From positions 1-60,208 of the forward strand of contig JAUQOT010000001.1 of assembly GCA_030550735.1 (NCBI GenBank): DNA of 60,208 nucleotides, given 5' to 3'. Both the position numbers and the translations under genes were made by a program. Within the stretch, counting starts at the first letter, position 1. Each line of letters begins with the position of its first letter. Positions 34,286-43,270 of the stretch are shown piece by piece. The notes beneath the pieces were generated by a model. The model saw only the letters and a list, made by a program, of their open reading frames with translations. It was not told the DNA's origin and searched no databases. The stretch comes from Patescibacteria group bacterium (GTDB taxonomy: Bacteria > Patescibacteriota > Minisyncoccia > UBA6257 > HR35).

Positions 34286-34885
34286 CCGTGAATTTATTTC
34301 TTTCCAAATATTTTGGTGAACTTTTTGAACTGTCCCTTCACCATCAATTTCTAAAATTTCTCCTTTGGTCTTTAAAAATTTAATAGCTGGTAATGTATAT
34401 TTTTTAAAGTTTTCTATTCTTTCTTTAACAATTTCTTTTACATCGTCAATTCTTTTTCTTTTAGCTGTTCGCTTATAAATTTCATCCTCACTTATTTTTA
34501 AACAAATAAAAAGATAATTTATTTTTTCTTTTTTAACTAAATTTAAATAATTCTTTGCCTCTAAGAGACTTCGCGGACCGCCAACAATAATTAAGTTTTG
34601 TTTAAGAGGCAAATTATTTTTTATAATATTTTCTACCAACCAACTTACAAATTTAAATGACACCAATTTACCAGAAATAAAATTTTCTTTTTCTTTTTTT
34701 AAGTCAATTAAGGTTTTTCCGATTTTTATAAATCTTCTTTTCTTGTATTCAAAATAATCTTTTAAAACCTCCGAAATAGTAATTCTTTTAGCTTTTAATT
34801 TCTTGGCTAAAATTTTTGCTTGAGTATCTTTCCCAGCTGCTGGTGCTCCGGTTAAGAAGATTAAGATCTTTTTTTTAAATTTCAT
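34274..34885 (-). CDS. adk: Adenylate kinase (divergent)
   Basis: 203 residues with P-loop LTGAPAAGKDTQAKILAKKL and the AMP-site motif as IVGGPRSLLEA in place of DGFPR. KRKRIDDVKEIVKERIENF resembles the lid/Arg region (RxDD). It follows secY with an 11-nt overlap, the usual position of adk in the spc operon, which supports the call over other P-loop nucleoside monophosphate kinases. The lid is of the short, zinc-free type. Its 3' end overlaps the convergent priA by 12 nt. Confidence 0.82.
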   Translation of the reverse strand: MKFKKKILIFLTGAPAAGKDTQAKILAKKLKAKRITISEVLKDYFEYKKRRFIKIGKTLIDLKKEKENFISGKLVSFKFVSWLVENIIKNNLPLKQNLIIVGGPRSLLEAKNYLNLVKKEKINYLFICLKISEDEIYKRTAKRKRIDDVKEIVKERIENFKKYTLPAIKFLKTKGEILEIDGEGTVQKVHQNIWKEINSRLNL

Positions 34886-36149
34886 ATTTTCTTAAACTCA
34901 TCTCAGCTTCAATTTGCTTAACTGTTTCAATAGCTACGGAAACTAAAATTAGAATAGATGTTCCTCCAATAATAAGAAACTGGGTTGGACTAAAAATTTG
35001 AAAAATATAAGGTAAAATAGCTATCAATCCTAAAAACAAACCACCAAAAAGATTAATTCTCTGAAGAGTTTTATTTAAAAATTTTTGTGTTTCTACACCT
35101 GGTCTAATACCAGGAATAAAAGCACCCGTTTTTTGAAAATTCTTAGAGATTTCTTCGGCATTAAAAGTTATCGAAGTATAAAGATAAGTGAAAGCAAAAA
35201 CTAAAATAAAATAAAGGGAAGCAAAAATAAAATTGTTATTTAAAATAGTATTAATTTCTGAAAGGATCATATCAAAAAATGGTATTTTTAAAATTCCTAA
35301 AAATTGCAAGAACGATTGAGGAAAAACCAAAACAGCTAAAGCAAAAATAATAGGTATGACACCGGCTTGAGTCAATTTTACAGGTAAATAGGTTGTTTGT
35401 CCACCATAAAGTCGATTACCTCTAACTCTTTTAGAAAAAACTAAAGGAATTCTCCTTTCCGATTCATTAATAAAAACAACTCCACCTATTATAAGAAAAG
35501 CTAATAAAATAAATAGAAGGTAAGAAAAGAATTTATCAAAAGTAAAAGTTAAATAAGCATTCAAAATATTAACTGGTAAATTAGCTACAATACCCGAAAA
35601 AACAATTAAAGAAATTCCGTTACCTAATTTTTGTTCAGTAATAATTTCTCCAAGCCACATAACAATCATTGATCCAACGGTAACTAAAAAAGCATCTCTT
35701 ACTAAATCGAAGATTGAACTAAGAATAATAAGGTTTTGATAATTTAAGAAATTTAAAAAACCAATTGCTTGAATAAAAGAAATAGGAACCGTAATTAATC
35801 TAGCGTATTGGTTAACTTTCATTCTCCCCATTTCTCCTTCTTCATAATATAAATTCTTAAGTTTTGGACTAATTAGAGTAAGAAGCTGAAGAATAATCGA
35901 AGCAGTAATATAAGGCCCAACCCCCAAAAGAGCAATTGAAAGATTTGATAAAGCTCCTCCGGAAAATATATTTAAAAGACCAAAAAATTGATTAGTTTTA
36001 AATAAAGTTCTAAATCTTTCTAAATCGACATCAGGAAGAGGAATGGTTGAAAAAAATCTATAAAGAGCAAGTAAAAGGAGAATAATTAAAAATCTTCTTC
36101 TTAAATCCTTTACTTTTAAAAAATTTTTAAAGGTTATAAAAAAATTCAT
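34875..36149 (-). CDS. secY: Protein translocase subunit SecY
   Basis: 424 residues, ten membrane helices: the plug and TM2 region LFGLLNIFSGGALSNLSI, LLTLISPKLKNL, FINESERRIPLVFSKRVRG (cytoplasmic loop), YLPVKLTQAGVIPIIFA and FIPGIRPG before TM8-TM10. Core of the export channel used by LepB and RseP substrates. Overlaps the rplO stop by 4 nt. Confidence 0.97.
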   Translation of the reverse strand: MNFFITFKNFLKVKDLRRRFLIILLLLALYRFFSTIPLPDVDLERFRTLFKTNQFFGLLNIFSGGALSNLSIALLGVGPYITASIILQLLTLISPKLKNLYYEEGEMGRMKVNQYARLITVPISFIQAIGFLNFLNYQNLIILSSIFDLVRDAFLVTVGSMIVMWLGEIITEQKLGNGISLIVFSGIVANLPVNILNAYLTFTFDKFFSYLLFILLAFLIIGGVVFINESERRIPLVFSKRVRGNRLYGGQTTYLPVKLTQAGVIPIIFALAVLVFPQSFLQFLGILKIPFFDMILSEINTILNNNFIFASLYFILVFAFTYLYTSITFNAEEISKNFQKTGAFIPGIRPGVETQKFLNKTLQRINLFGGLFLGLIAILPYIFQIFSPTQFLIIGGTSILILVSVAIETVKQIEAEMSLRKYEI

Positions 36150-36574
36150 TTAATATCTCCACCTTGATTTTTAATTTTTTCTAAGGCTCGTTTAGAAAAA
36201 AGAAAGTCTTGAGAAAAAATAACTTTTTTTGTTAATTTACCCCTACCTAAAATTTTGATTTTAAGATTTTTATAACTTTTAGGAATTCTAATTTTATTTA
36301 AAATCCTTTCAGGAGTAACCAATTCACCATCATTAAAAAATTTATTAATCCAATCGAGATTTATTTCTAAAATCTTTTTTTCAATTTTTATATTTCCAAC
36401 CCCTCTCTTCTTTGGAAATTTCAAAATAATATCTCTTAAAGCTGGTCTAATTTTTGCACCTGCTCTTGCTTTTTGACCCTTTATCCCCCTTCCTGAATAA
36501 TTTCCTCTCTTACCTCCTCGTCCAATTCTTTTCTTTTTCTTTAATTTAAATTTTATTTCATTAATTTGAACCAT
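36146..36574 (-). CDS. rplO: 50S ribosomal protein uL15
   Basis: 142 residues with the Gly/Arg-rich N-terminal KRIGRGGKRGNYSGRGIKGQ and KARAGAKIRPALRD. It overlaps rpsE by 14 nt, leaving no room for rpmD (uL30). The absence of uL30 here is a recognised feature of CPR genomes. No Shine-Dalgarno motif. Confidence 0.96.
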   Translation of the reverse strand: MVQINEIKFKLKKKKRIGRGGKRGNYSGRGIKGQKARAGAKIRPALRDIILKFPKKRGVGNIKIEKKILEINLDWINKFFNDGELVTPERILNKIRIPKSYKNLKIKILGRGKLTKKVIFSQDFLFSKRALEKIKNQGGDIK

Positions 36575-37058
36575 TTTTCTTTTTTTCTAAAATATCTTTT
36601 AATTTTAATTTATTTTCATAAATATTAGCCAACTTTTCTAGTGCCTTAATAGTAGCTAAAGCATTTGTAAAATTATTTTTGGTAACACCTAAAATTTTAG
36701 CTGTTGCATCTTTATAACCAGCAAGAAAAAGCACTTTTCTTACCGGACCTCCAGCAATTAAACCTTTTCCCGGTTTAGCGGGTTTTAATAAAACTTCTGA
36801 ACTTTTAAATTTAGCTCTAACTTCAAAAGGTAGGGTTCCATTAACAATAGGAACATTAATTAAATTTTTTTGTGCTTGAAAAATTGCTTTTTGAAAAGCA
36901 TCGCTTTTATCTTGACCCTTACCAACACCAAAGCCTATTTTACCGTTTAAATCACCAATAACCACAGCGGCTCTTATTTTCAATCTTTTTCCTCCTTCAG
37001 TTACTTTAGCTGTTCTTGCAAGATCAAGTATTTCGTATTGAAAATTCTCTTTGATCAT
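36561..37058 (-). CDS. rpsE: 30S ribosomal protein uS5
   Basis: 165 residues: double-stranded RNA-binding-like start ARTAKVTEGGKRLKIRAAVV, GFGVGKGQDKSDAFQKA, and KPAKPGKGLIAGGPVRKVL. Uses the A-rich, SD-less start typical of this window. Confidence 0.97.
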   Translation of the reverse strand: MIKENFQYEILDLARTAKVTEGGKRLKIRAAVVIGDLNGKIGFGVGKGQDKSDAFQKAIFQAQKNLINVPIVNGTLPFEVRAKFKSSEVLLKPAKPGKGLIAGGPVRKVLFLAGYKDATAKILGVTKNNFTNALATIKALEKLANIYENKLKLKDILEKKKNGSN

Positions 37059-37067
37059 TTTTAAAAT

Positions 37068-37421
37068 TTAAAACTTAATTCCCAATCTTCTCAAAGCTTC
37101 AGCAAAATCTTTGGTTCGACCTTTATAACTAAAACCACCACGATCAAAAACTATTTGAAAAATGTTCTTTTCTTTAAGTCTTTGAGCTAAAATTTCGGCT
37201 GTTTTTAAAACTTTCTCTTTGTTTGTTAATTTTTGATTCTTAAATTCAAGACTTGAAGCAGATACAAGAGTTCTTCCTTGAGTATCATCAATAACTTGAG
37301 CATAAACATGTTGATTTGTTTTATAAAAAGAAAGTCTTGGTCTTTCTGGAGTTCCAAAAATCTTCTTTCTTATCTTTTTGTGTCTTTTTATTCTTTTTTC
37401 TTTTTTCGATAATTTTAACAT
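37068..37421 (-). CDS. rplR: 50S ribosomal protein uL18
   Basis: 117 residues; RIKRHKKIRKKIFGTPERPR then QVIDDTQGRTLVSASS and FDRGGFSYKGRTKDFAEALR. Binds 5S rRNA, whose gene is outside this window. 2 nt after rplF. Confidence 0.97.
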   Translation of the reverse strand: MLKLSKKEKRIKRHKKIRKKIFGTPERPRLSFYKTNQHVYAQVIDDTQGRTLVSASSLEFKNQKLTNKEKVLKTAEILAQRLKEKNIFQIVFDRGGFSYKGRTKDFAEALRRLGIKF

Positions 37422-37423
37422 AT

Positions 37424-37978
37424 CTATTTACCAAGTTTTTTGACTTGTTTAGTGGGAATAAACTCGCCCTCGTACATAAAACCTTTAAGATGATATCTAT
37501 CGGCTGGCTTAAGAGATTTTATTTTCGCTGCAAAATTACCAACTTTCTCTTTGTCTATTCCTTTAATAATTATAATAACTCTTCCTTTTTCTTGTTTAAG
37601 TTCAATTTCAATTCCTTGAGGTATTTCAACCTCAACTAAATGAGAAAAACCTAATCTGAAAACAATCTTATTACCTTTTATCTCGGCATTATAACCAAGG
37701 CCTTGAAGAATAAGGGTTTTTTTAAATCCTTGTGATACTCCAAGAATTTTATTATTAAGAATACTTCGAATTGTTCCCCATAAGGGTTTTGTTTTTTTAT
37801 CTAATTCTTGAAGAGGTATTATTTTTAAAATGTTATTTTCTTTTTCGATCTTAAAAATATGAGACGGATACTCGAATTCTAAATTTCCCAATGGTCCCCA
37901 AACTTTAACCAAAGAACCATTAATCTCCACCTTAACATTCTCAGGAATATTTATCGGTTTTTTACCTATTTTAGACAT
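37424..37978 (-). CDS. rplF: 50S ribosomal protein uL6
   Basis: 184 residues from the ATG at 37978 (MSKIGKKPINIPENV). GVSQGFKKTLILQGLGYNA and the C-terminal RYHLKGFMYEGEFIPTKQVK are diagnostic. An extra five-codon upstream start is rejected because the 37978 ATG overlaps the rpsH stop as TAATG. Confidence 0.97.
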   Translation of the reverse strand: MSKIGKKPINIPENVKVEINGSLVKVWGPLGNLEFEYPSHIFKIEKENNILKIIPLQELDKKTKPLWGTIRSILNNKILGVSQGFKKTLILQGLGYNAEIKGNKIVFRLGFSHLVEVEIPQGIEIELKQEKGRVIIIIKGIDKEKVGNFAAKIKSLKPADRYHLKGFMYEGEFIPTKQVKKLGK

Positions 37979-38370
37979 TATCTTACTTCGCAAATAATTT
38001 CACCGCCCAATTTTCTTTTTCTAGCTTCAACATCTGTCATAATTCCTCGAGAAGTAGAGACGATTCTAAAACCAAAACCTGATCTTAATTTTTTAAAATC
38101 ACGATAACCCATATAAACTCGTCTTCCTGGTTTGGAAACTCTAATTAAATCTTCGATTAGAGGTGTTCCATTTTCATCATATTTAAGATAAACAATAATT
38201 TTTTTCTTTATTCCCTCGCCAGAAACTTTTATATCTTCTATAAGATTATGATCTTTCAATATTTTTAAAACGGCAATTTTTAATTTAGAATAAGGAATTT
38301 CTACTTTATTTTTTTTTGCAGCTAAAGCATTCTTAATTCTTGCTAACATGTCTCCTAAAGGATCAGTCAT
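37978..38370 (-). CDS. rpsH: 30S ribosomal protein uS8
   Basis: 130 residues from MTDPLGDMLARIKNAL; C-terminal FRIVSTSRGIMTDVEARKRK and GGEIICEVR are characteristic. Binds the central domain of 16S rRNA. An upstream MVIMV extension is unlikely. Confidence 0.97.
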   Translation of the reverse strand: MTDPLGDMLARIKNALAAKKNKVEIPYSKLKIAVLKILKDHNLIEDIKVSGEGIKKKIIVYLKYDENGTPLIEDLIRVSKPGRRVYMGYRDFKKLRSGFGFRIVSTSRGIMTDVEARKRKLGGEIICEVR

Positions 38371-38378
38371 AACCATGA

Positions 38379-38564
38379 TTACCAACTGGCTTTTTTAAGT
38401 CCAGGAATTTCGCCCCTATGAGCCATTTCTCTTAAGCAAATTCGACATAAATTAAAATCACGAAAATATCCTCTTGTTCTTCCACAACGAAAACAGAAAT
38501 TTCTTTTTCTTGTTTTATATTTCGGTTCTCTTTTCCATCTTTCTATTTGGGCTTTGCTTGGCAT
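38379..38564 (-). CDS. rpsN: 30S ribosomal protein uS14, zinc-binding short form
   Basis: 61 residues: RNFCFRCGRTRGYFRDFNLCRICLREMAHRGEIPG (quoted in part: FCFRCGR and LCRICLRE), the CxxC-x12-CxxC zinc ribbon of the type Z S14, ending LKKASW. The ATG at 38564 overlaps the rplE stop (TAATG); the longer upstream frame is inside rplE. Confidence 0.96.
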   Translation of the reverse strand: MPSKAQIERWKREPKYKTRKRNFCFRCGRTRGYFRDFNLCRICLREMAHRGEIPGLKKASW

Positions 38565-39115
38565 TATATTTTTAAAGGAAACCCTAAAAATGACCAAAGT
38601 TTAATATTTTCTTCTTTTGTTTTTCCTGAACCAACAAGATTTACCTCAAAACCAAAACTATATTTAATTTTATCAGAAATTGCTTCAGGAAAAATATTTA
38701 CTTCTTTAAAACCTAAATTAAGATTTCCTTTTTTATCAAGATGATTAGGATAGATTCCCTTAAAATCTTTTGCTCGCGGAAGAGCATAGGTTATTAGTCT
38801 TTCAATAAAATCGAGAAGTCGCTTTTTTCTTAAAGTAACTAAAACAGCAACTGGCATACCTTTTCTTAACTTAAAACCAGCTACTGACTTTCTTGCTAAA
38901 ACTAATTTTGGTTTTTGTCCTGTTATCATGGAAATAACGTATGAAGCATCTTCAATAATCTTATCTTTATTTTCTGGATGAGTTGAAATTAATTTCCCAA
39001 TACCAATCTGAACAATTCCTTTAAGAGGCCGAGGAACTCTTAAATCATTCTTTAAGTTCAATTCTTTCTTGAGTTGAGGAATTATATGGGAATAAAAAGT
39101 CTCTCTTAAGGGCAT
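38564..39115 (-). CDS. rplE: 50S ribosomal protein uL5
   Basis: 183 residues; PRPLKGIVQIGIGKLI, ITGQKPKLVLARKSVAGFKLR and RGLPRAKDFKGI-like LPRAKDFKGIYPN. 5S rRNA-binding protein. 1 nt after rplX. Confidence 0.97.
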   Translation of the reverse strand: MPLRETFYSHIIPQLKKELNLKNDLRVPRPLKGIVQIGIGKLISTHPENKDKIIEDASYVISMITGQKPKLVLARKSVAGFKLRKGMPVAVLVTLRKKRLLDFIERLITYALPRAKDFKGIYPNHLDKKGNLNLGFKEVNIFPEAISDKIKYSFGFEVNLVGSGKTKEENIKLWSFLGFPLKI

Positions 39116-39116
39116 T

Positions 39117-39428
39117 TTAGTCTATAGAATTTTTACATTTCTTACAATATCTGACCTTTTTATTTTTTTCAGAACGAAAACCGACTTTTGTTGGTTTAGA
39201 ACATGAAGGACAAATCAATCTAACATTACTCCAAGAAATTGGAGCAGGAATTTCTATTATCCTTCCTTTTTCTTCCGCTCTTTTTGGTTTCACATGTTTT
39301 TTTACTAAATTTAATCCTTCAATAACAATTCTCATTTCTTTAGGAATCACTTTTATCACTTTGCCTTTCTTTCCTTTATCTTTCCCTTTAACTATTAATA
39401 CGGTGTCACCTTTTTTGATTTTATTCAT
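39117..39428 (-). CDS. rplX: 50S ribosomal protein uL24
   Basis: 103 residues from MNKIKKGDTVLIVKGKDKGK (KOW motif), with GLNLVKKHVKP and a C-terminal zinc-like CPSC...RYCKKC. The ATG at 39428 leaves a 4-nt gap to rplN; the upstream MFRK start would overlap it. Confidence 0.95.
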   Translation of the reverse strand: MNKIKKGDTVLIVKGKDKGKKGKVIKVIPKEMRIVIEGLNLVKKHVKPKRAEEKGRIIEIPAPISWSNVRLICPSCSKPTKVGFRSEKNKKVRYCKKCKNSID

Positions 39429-39432
39429 TTTC

Positions 39433-39801
39433 CTAAACAATTTCCGGAGCTAGATTAGCGATTTTTTCGTAACCCAGCTCTTTAATTTCTCTTGGAATTG
39501 GACCAAAAATTCTAGTGCCATAAATATCTTTTTCTCCACGAAGAATTACACAAGCATTCTCCTCAAATCTAACATAAGTACCATCTTTTCGTCTAAATGG
39601 TTTTTTTTGTCTAACAACTAAACATCTAACAACCATTCCTTTTTGAATTTCTCTTCGTGGTTCAGCTTCTTTAACAGAACAAGTAATAATATCACCAATT
39701 TCAGCATAACGAGCATTTCCTTTTTTAACAATTCCAATACATTGAAGTTTTAAGGCTCCAGAATTATCGGCACACTTTAAAATTGTTCGTCTCTGAATCA
39801 T
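39433..39801 (-). CDS. rplN: 50S ribosomal protein uL14
   Basis: 122 residues, full length: MIQRRTILKCADNSGALKLQ, VVRQKKPFRRKDGTYVRFEE and GTRIFGPIPREIKELGYEKI. Strongly conserved. Confidence 0.98.
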   Translation of the reverse strand: MIQRRTILKCADNSGALKLQCIGIVKKGNARYAEIGDIITCSVKEAEPRREIQKGMVVRCLVVRQKKPFRRKDGTYVRFEENACVILRGEKDIYGTRIFGPIPREIKELGYEKIANLAPEIV

Positions 39802-40043
39802 TTTTGAATTGATTTAATTATTTTTACTAAGCGCCACCTTTTTAACTTTGAAAGGGGTCTTGTTTCTTCAATTAAAACAAAATCGCCTATTTTTGATTCA
39901 TTCTTTTCATCATGTACATAATATTTTGTTCGATGTTTATAATATTTACCATAAAGAGGATGTTTTCGTAAGACTTCTCTCACGACAACTCTTGTTTTAT
40001 TCATTCGATCGGAAATAACTTTTCCTATAACACGCTTCCTCAT
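39798..40043 (-). CDS. rpsQ: 30S ribosomal protein uS17
   Basis: 81 residues; RVIGKVISDRMNKTRVVVRE, HPLYGKYYKHRTKYYVHDE and IEETRPLSKLKRWRLVKII. Overlaps rplN and rpmC by 4 nt each (ATGA). Confidence 0.97.
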   Translation of the reverse strand: MRKRVIGKVISDRMNKTRVVVREVLRKHPLYGKYYKHRTKYYVHDEKNESKIGDFVLIEETRPLSKLKRWRLVKIIKSIQK

Positions 40044-40240
40044 TTTTTTTGACTTCTTAATTTTTCATTAATAACCGTTAAAACTCGTGCTAGATCTTTT
40101 CGGGTCAATTTTAAAAGATGTGGTTTATCTAATTTTTTTAAATTTTTTGCTATTCTAAGTTCTTGAATTTTTTTTCTTAATTCTTGCTCTAATTTTTTCA
40201 ATTCTTCAATTGTTTTATTTCTTAAATCTTTGGCTTTCAT
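40040..40240 (-). CDS. rpmC: 50S ribosomal protein uL29
   Basis: 66 residues; MKAKDLRNKTIEELKKLEQE then ELRIAKNLKKLDKPHLLKLT. Small two-helix protein near the peptide exit. 3 nt after rplP. Confidence 0.95.
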   Translation of the reverse strand: MKAKDLRNKTIEELKKLEQELRKKIQELRIAKNLKKLDKPHLLKLTRKDLARVLTVINEKLRSQKK

Positions 40241-40243
40241 GGG

Positions 40244-40657
40244 TTAAATTTCAGAAACAATTTTAGTTTTAACCGATAATTTTCGTTGAACATGATATAA
40301 TACTTTTTTTAAATCATTTGCTGGTAAACCACTAACTTCAAACATAATGGTTCCTGGTCTTACTACTGCTACATAAGTTTCAACATCTCCTTTTCCTCCT
40401 CCCATTCTTACTTCAGGTGGTTTCTTGGTTTTCGGTTTATGAGGAAAAATTCTTAACCAAAATCTACCTTTTTTTCCTAATCTTCGCTTTAATTCATTAA
40501 TAGCAGCTTCAATTTCTCTGCTATCAATCATTTTTGTTTCTAAAGATTTTAAACCCATTTCACCATGAACCAAAAGATGCCCTTTAGTAATAATTTTTCT
40601 TTTTAATGATCTACCTTTAAAAGCTTTACGATATTTTAACTTTTTAGGCTGTAACAT
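40244..40657 (-). CDS. rplP: 50S ribosomal protein uL16
   Basis: 137 residues from MLQPKKLKYRKAFKGR; RKGRFWLRIFPHKPKTKKPP-like GRFWLRIFPHKPKTKKPPEV, RMGGGKGDVETYVAVVRPG and FEVSGLPANDLKKVL. Overlaps rpsC by 14 nt. Confidence 0.97.
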   Translation of the reverse strand: MLQPKKLKYRKAFKGRSLKRKIITKGHLLVHGEMGLKSLETKMIDSREIEAAINELKRRLGKKGRFWLRIFPHKPKTKKPPEVRMGGGKGDVETYVAVVRPGTIMFEVSGLPANDLKKVLYHVQRKLSVKTKIVSEI

Positions 40658-41327
40658 TATCAAAATAACCTATTTTGTCGCCCCGATAAAGCCAAACTTT
40701 AATTCCGATAATACCATATTTAGTAAAAGCTATTTTCGAAGCATAATCAATATCAGCAATTAACTTTGATAAGGGTATTTTTCCCCAACTAACGGTTTCA
40801 TGACGATGAATAGTAGCACCATCCAATCTTCCCGAAGCTTTGATTTTAATTCCTTGAATTTCTTTTGTATTTTTAGCTTTTTCAACAATGTTTTTGAGAA
40901 CAGTCCTCACTCTTCCACCTTTTTCAATTTGTAAAGCCGCTTGTTCCGCTAAATAGGCAGCATAGAGATTTGGTTTTTTAATTTCAACTACATTTATTTC
41001 AAGAGTTGGATAAGTTAAATTATGTTTTTGAAAAAGAGGTTTCAAAACTTTTTCTATTTTTTTGTAAAGTTTTTTAAGATTTTGTCCATCTTTTCCAATA
41101 ATAACTCCTGGTTTAACGGAAAAAACGTCAACCCTACAATGATCCAAACTCTTTCTTTCGATAATTACATCAATAATCCCTGCTTTCGGAAACAATTCAT
41201 CAATTGTTTTCCTTATTAAATAATCAGCTTCTAAAAAAACAGCCGTTTTTTTACTAAAAAGCCAACGTGATCTCCAATTTCTATTTATTCCTATTCTTAA
41301 AGCATAAGGTGGAACTTTGTGACCCAT
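40644..41327 (-). CDS. rpsC: 30S ribosomal protein uS3
   Basis: 227 residues: MGHKVPPYALRIGINRNWRS, the KH domain KPGVIIGKDGQNLKKLYKKI (GKDG loop) and the C-terminal domain GRLDGATIHRHETVSWGKIP and KVWLYRGDKIGY. Part of the mRNA entry channel. Confidence 0.97.
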   Translation of the reverse strand: MGHKVPPYALRIGINRNWRSRWLFSKKTAVFLEADYLIRKTIDELFPKAGIIDVIIERKSLDHCRVDVFSVKPGVIIGKDGQNLKKLYKKIEKVLKPLFQKHNLTYPTLEINVVEIKKPNLYAAYLAEQAALQIEKGGRVRTVLKNIVEKAKNTKEIQGIKIKASGRLDGATIHRHETVSWGKIPLSKLIADIDYASKIAFTKYGIIGIKVWLYRGDKIGYFDNVTA

Positions 41328-41330
41328 TTT

Positions 41331-41663
41331 TTATTTTTCACTTAAAATAATTTCAATATGAGAAGTTTTTTTCTCTATCCTTCCAACGCGACCGCCAGCT
41401 TTAAAATAATATCTCTTAAGTGTTGGTCCTTTATTAACAAGAACGTTTTTAACATAAAGTTTACTTTTATCTAATCCTTTTTGCAAAGCATTATTTACAG
41501 CTGATCGAAGAAGTTTAAGTAAAACTTTAGCTGCTTTTTTATTTCGAAATAAGAGTTCTCTTTCGGCTCTTTCAATATCTAAACCTTTTATTATTTTACT
41601 CACAACTCGGACTTTTCGGGGACTCATTCTTAAATAACTTAATTTTGCTTTAACATCCGTCAT
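41331..41663 (-). CDS. rplV: 50S ribosomal protein uL22
   Basis: 110 residues; LRMSPRKVRVVSKIIKGLDI, KVLLKLLRSAVNNALQK and YFKAGGRVGRIEKKTSHIEI (tunnel loop and C-terminus). 3 nt before rpsC and overlapping rpsS by 4 nt. Confidence 0.97.
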   Translation of the reverse strand: MTDVKAKLSYLRMSPRKVRVVSKIIKGLDIERAERELLFRNKKAAKVLLKLLRSAVNNALQKGLDKSKLYVKNVLVNKGPTLKRYYFKAGGRVGRIEKKTSHIEIILSEK

Positions 41664-41980
41664 TTCTGAGAACTTCCAGCTGCTAATTTTCTTTCTAATT
41701 CTCGAGCAGCTTTTCCACCGTGACGAATAAATTTACGAGTCGGAGCAAATTCTCCCAAACGATGACCAACCATATCTTCGATCACTTTTATTTTAATAAA
41801 TTGTTTCCCATTATGAACTTCAAAAACTAAGCCAATCATTTCCGGAGTAATTGTCGAATCACGAGACCAAGTTTTTATAGGATGTTTCTCCCATTCATCA
41901 CGGGGCAAAGATTTTACCTTCATTACTTTCTTGATTAATTTTGGATCAACAAAATCTCCTTTTTTTAAACTTCTTCCCAT
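41660..41980 (-). CDS. rpsS: 30S ribosomal protein uS19
   Basis: 106 residues from MGRSLKKGDFVDPKLIKKV. IKTWSRDSTITPEMIGLVFE, GHRLGEFAPTRKFIRHGGK and a short Ser-Gln tail follow. The ATG overlaps the rplB stop (TAATG); the 30-residue upstream extension lies within rplB and is rejected. Confidence 0.97.
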   Translation of the reverse strand: MGRSLKKGDFVDPKLIKKVMKVKSLPRDEWEKHPIKTWSRDSTITPEMIGLVFEVHNGKQFIKIKVIEDMVGHRLGEFAPTRKFIRHGGKAARELERKLAAGSSQK

Positions 41981-42825
41981 TATCTTTTTCTTGGTCTTCT
42001 TTGCAAGATAAATTTCGTCGACGGTTTTCGAGGTGATCTTGTTTTTCTTCCACCAGTAACATTTCCCCAACGATCTTTAGCTTTTCGTGTTCCTCTTGGA
42101 GTTTTACCTTCACCACCACCATAAGGATGATCTCTAGCATTCATGGCACTTCCTCTTACATGTGGTCTCCATCCCTTCCATCTTGCTCTTCCTGCTTTTC
42201 CGATAACTACATTCCGGTAATCTGAATTAGAAACCCTACCAATTGTTGCATAACAATTTTTATGAATTTTTCTTATTTCTCCTGAAGGAAGTTTAATAAT
42301 CGCATAGTCACCTTCAATTCCTAACATTAAACCAAAACTTCCTGCTGATCTTATAAGCTTTCCACCAGAACCAGGAAAAATCTCAATCTCAAAAATTTCT
42401 GTTCCTGGATTAATATTTTTTAAAGGAAGACGGTTGCCTAATTTAATTTCAGCATTTTCGCTACAAATTATTTCATCTCCAACTTTAATCTCCGAAGGAG
42501 CCAAATGATACCTTCTTTCTCCATCTTTATAACAAACAAGCATAATAAAAGCTGTTCGGTTAGGATCATATTCAATTGTTTCAACTTTAGCAGGAATATC
42601 TTTTTTATCTAAACGGGAAAAATCAATTAATCGATAAAGTCTTCGATGATAAGGATTGGCACGAAACCTCGTAGTAATTCTTCCTTGGTTATTTCTGGCA
42701 GTTCTTTTTTTCAGAGAAATTAAAAGAGGTTTATAAGGTTCATCAGTTGTTAAAACTTTCTTATAATCAATTACACCCTTGACAATCTTACTTTTACTTC
42801 TTGACTTAACAATTTTTACTGGCAT
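41980..42825 (-). CDS. rplB: 50S ribosomal protein uL2
   Basis: 281 residues; RNNQGRITTRFRANPYHRRL, then GWRPHVRGSAMNARDHPYGG (the peptidyl-transferase His region) and the C-terminal SPRKPSTKFILQRR. The 59-bp gap before it (42826-42884) holds a GGTAAAAT that could be a weak internal -10; otherwise nothing. Confidence 0.97.
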   Translation of the reverse strand: MPVKIVKSRSKSKIVKGVIDYKKVLTTDEPYKPLLISLKKRTARNNQGRITTRFRANPYHRRLYRLIDFSRLDKKDIPAKVETIEYDPNRTAFIMLVCYKDGERRYHLAPSEIKVGDEIICSENAEIKLGNRLPLKNINPGTEIFEIEIFPGSGGKLIRSAGSFGLMLGIEGDYAIIKLPSGEIRKIHKNCYATIGRVSNSDYRNVVIGKAGRARWKGWRPHVRGSAMNARDHPYGGGEGKTPRGTRKAKDRWGNVTGGRKTRSPRKPSTKFILQRRPRKR

Positions 42826-42884
42826 TTTTTTAAAAAATAAAAAAAATTAGGGCAATATATTTTAATTTTACCATAAAATTTAAA

Positions 42885-43268
42885 CTATGTTTCGAAAAAT
42901 GGCAAACTTTCGCCTTCTTTAAGTTTTATTAGAGCTTTTTTAAACTTTGGCCTTTTGCTTTTTATTCGAAAAACTCCTCTAATTCTTTTGGGGTAATTAA
43001 TGGTTCTAATACTTAGCGGATTTACTTTAAAATTACTTTTAATAATTTGTTTAATTTGATTTTTATTCAATTTTGGATCAACTAGAAAAGTATAAACGTT
43101 TTCTTCCCTTGCCAGTTTTAAACTTTTTTCGCTTATATAAGGAATAAATAAGTACTTGCTTTCTAATGATACAGGTATTTCTCTAATTTCTTCTTTCTTT
43201 TCTTCTTCTTTTTCTTTCTTTTTCTTACCCCAAATTTTACCTCCCCAAATTTTATCCCACAAGGACAT
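42885..43268 (-). CDS. rplW: 50S ribosomal protein uL23 with charged N-terminal extension
   Basis: 127 residues. The L23 core starts near residue 38 (LFIPYISEKSLKLAREENVYTFLVD, quoted in part as PYISEKSLKLAREENVYTF) and ends with RPKFKKALIKLKEGESLPFF. It is preceded by ~35 residues rich in Trp, Lys and Glu (SLWDKIWGGKIWGKKKKEK), unusual for L23, which sits at the tunnel exit. Confidence 0.94.
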   Translation of the reverse strand: MSLWDKIWGGKIWGKKKKEKEEEKKEEIREIPVSLESKYLFIPYISEKSLKLAREENVYTFLVDPKLNKNQIKQIIKSNFKVNPLSIRTINYPKRIRGVFRIKSKRPKFKKALIKLKEGESLPFFET

Positions 43269-43270
43269 GG

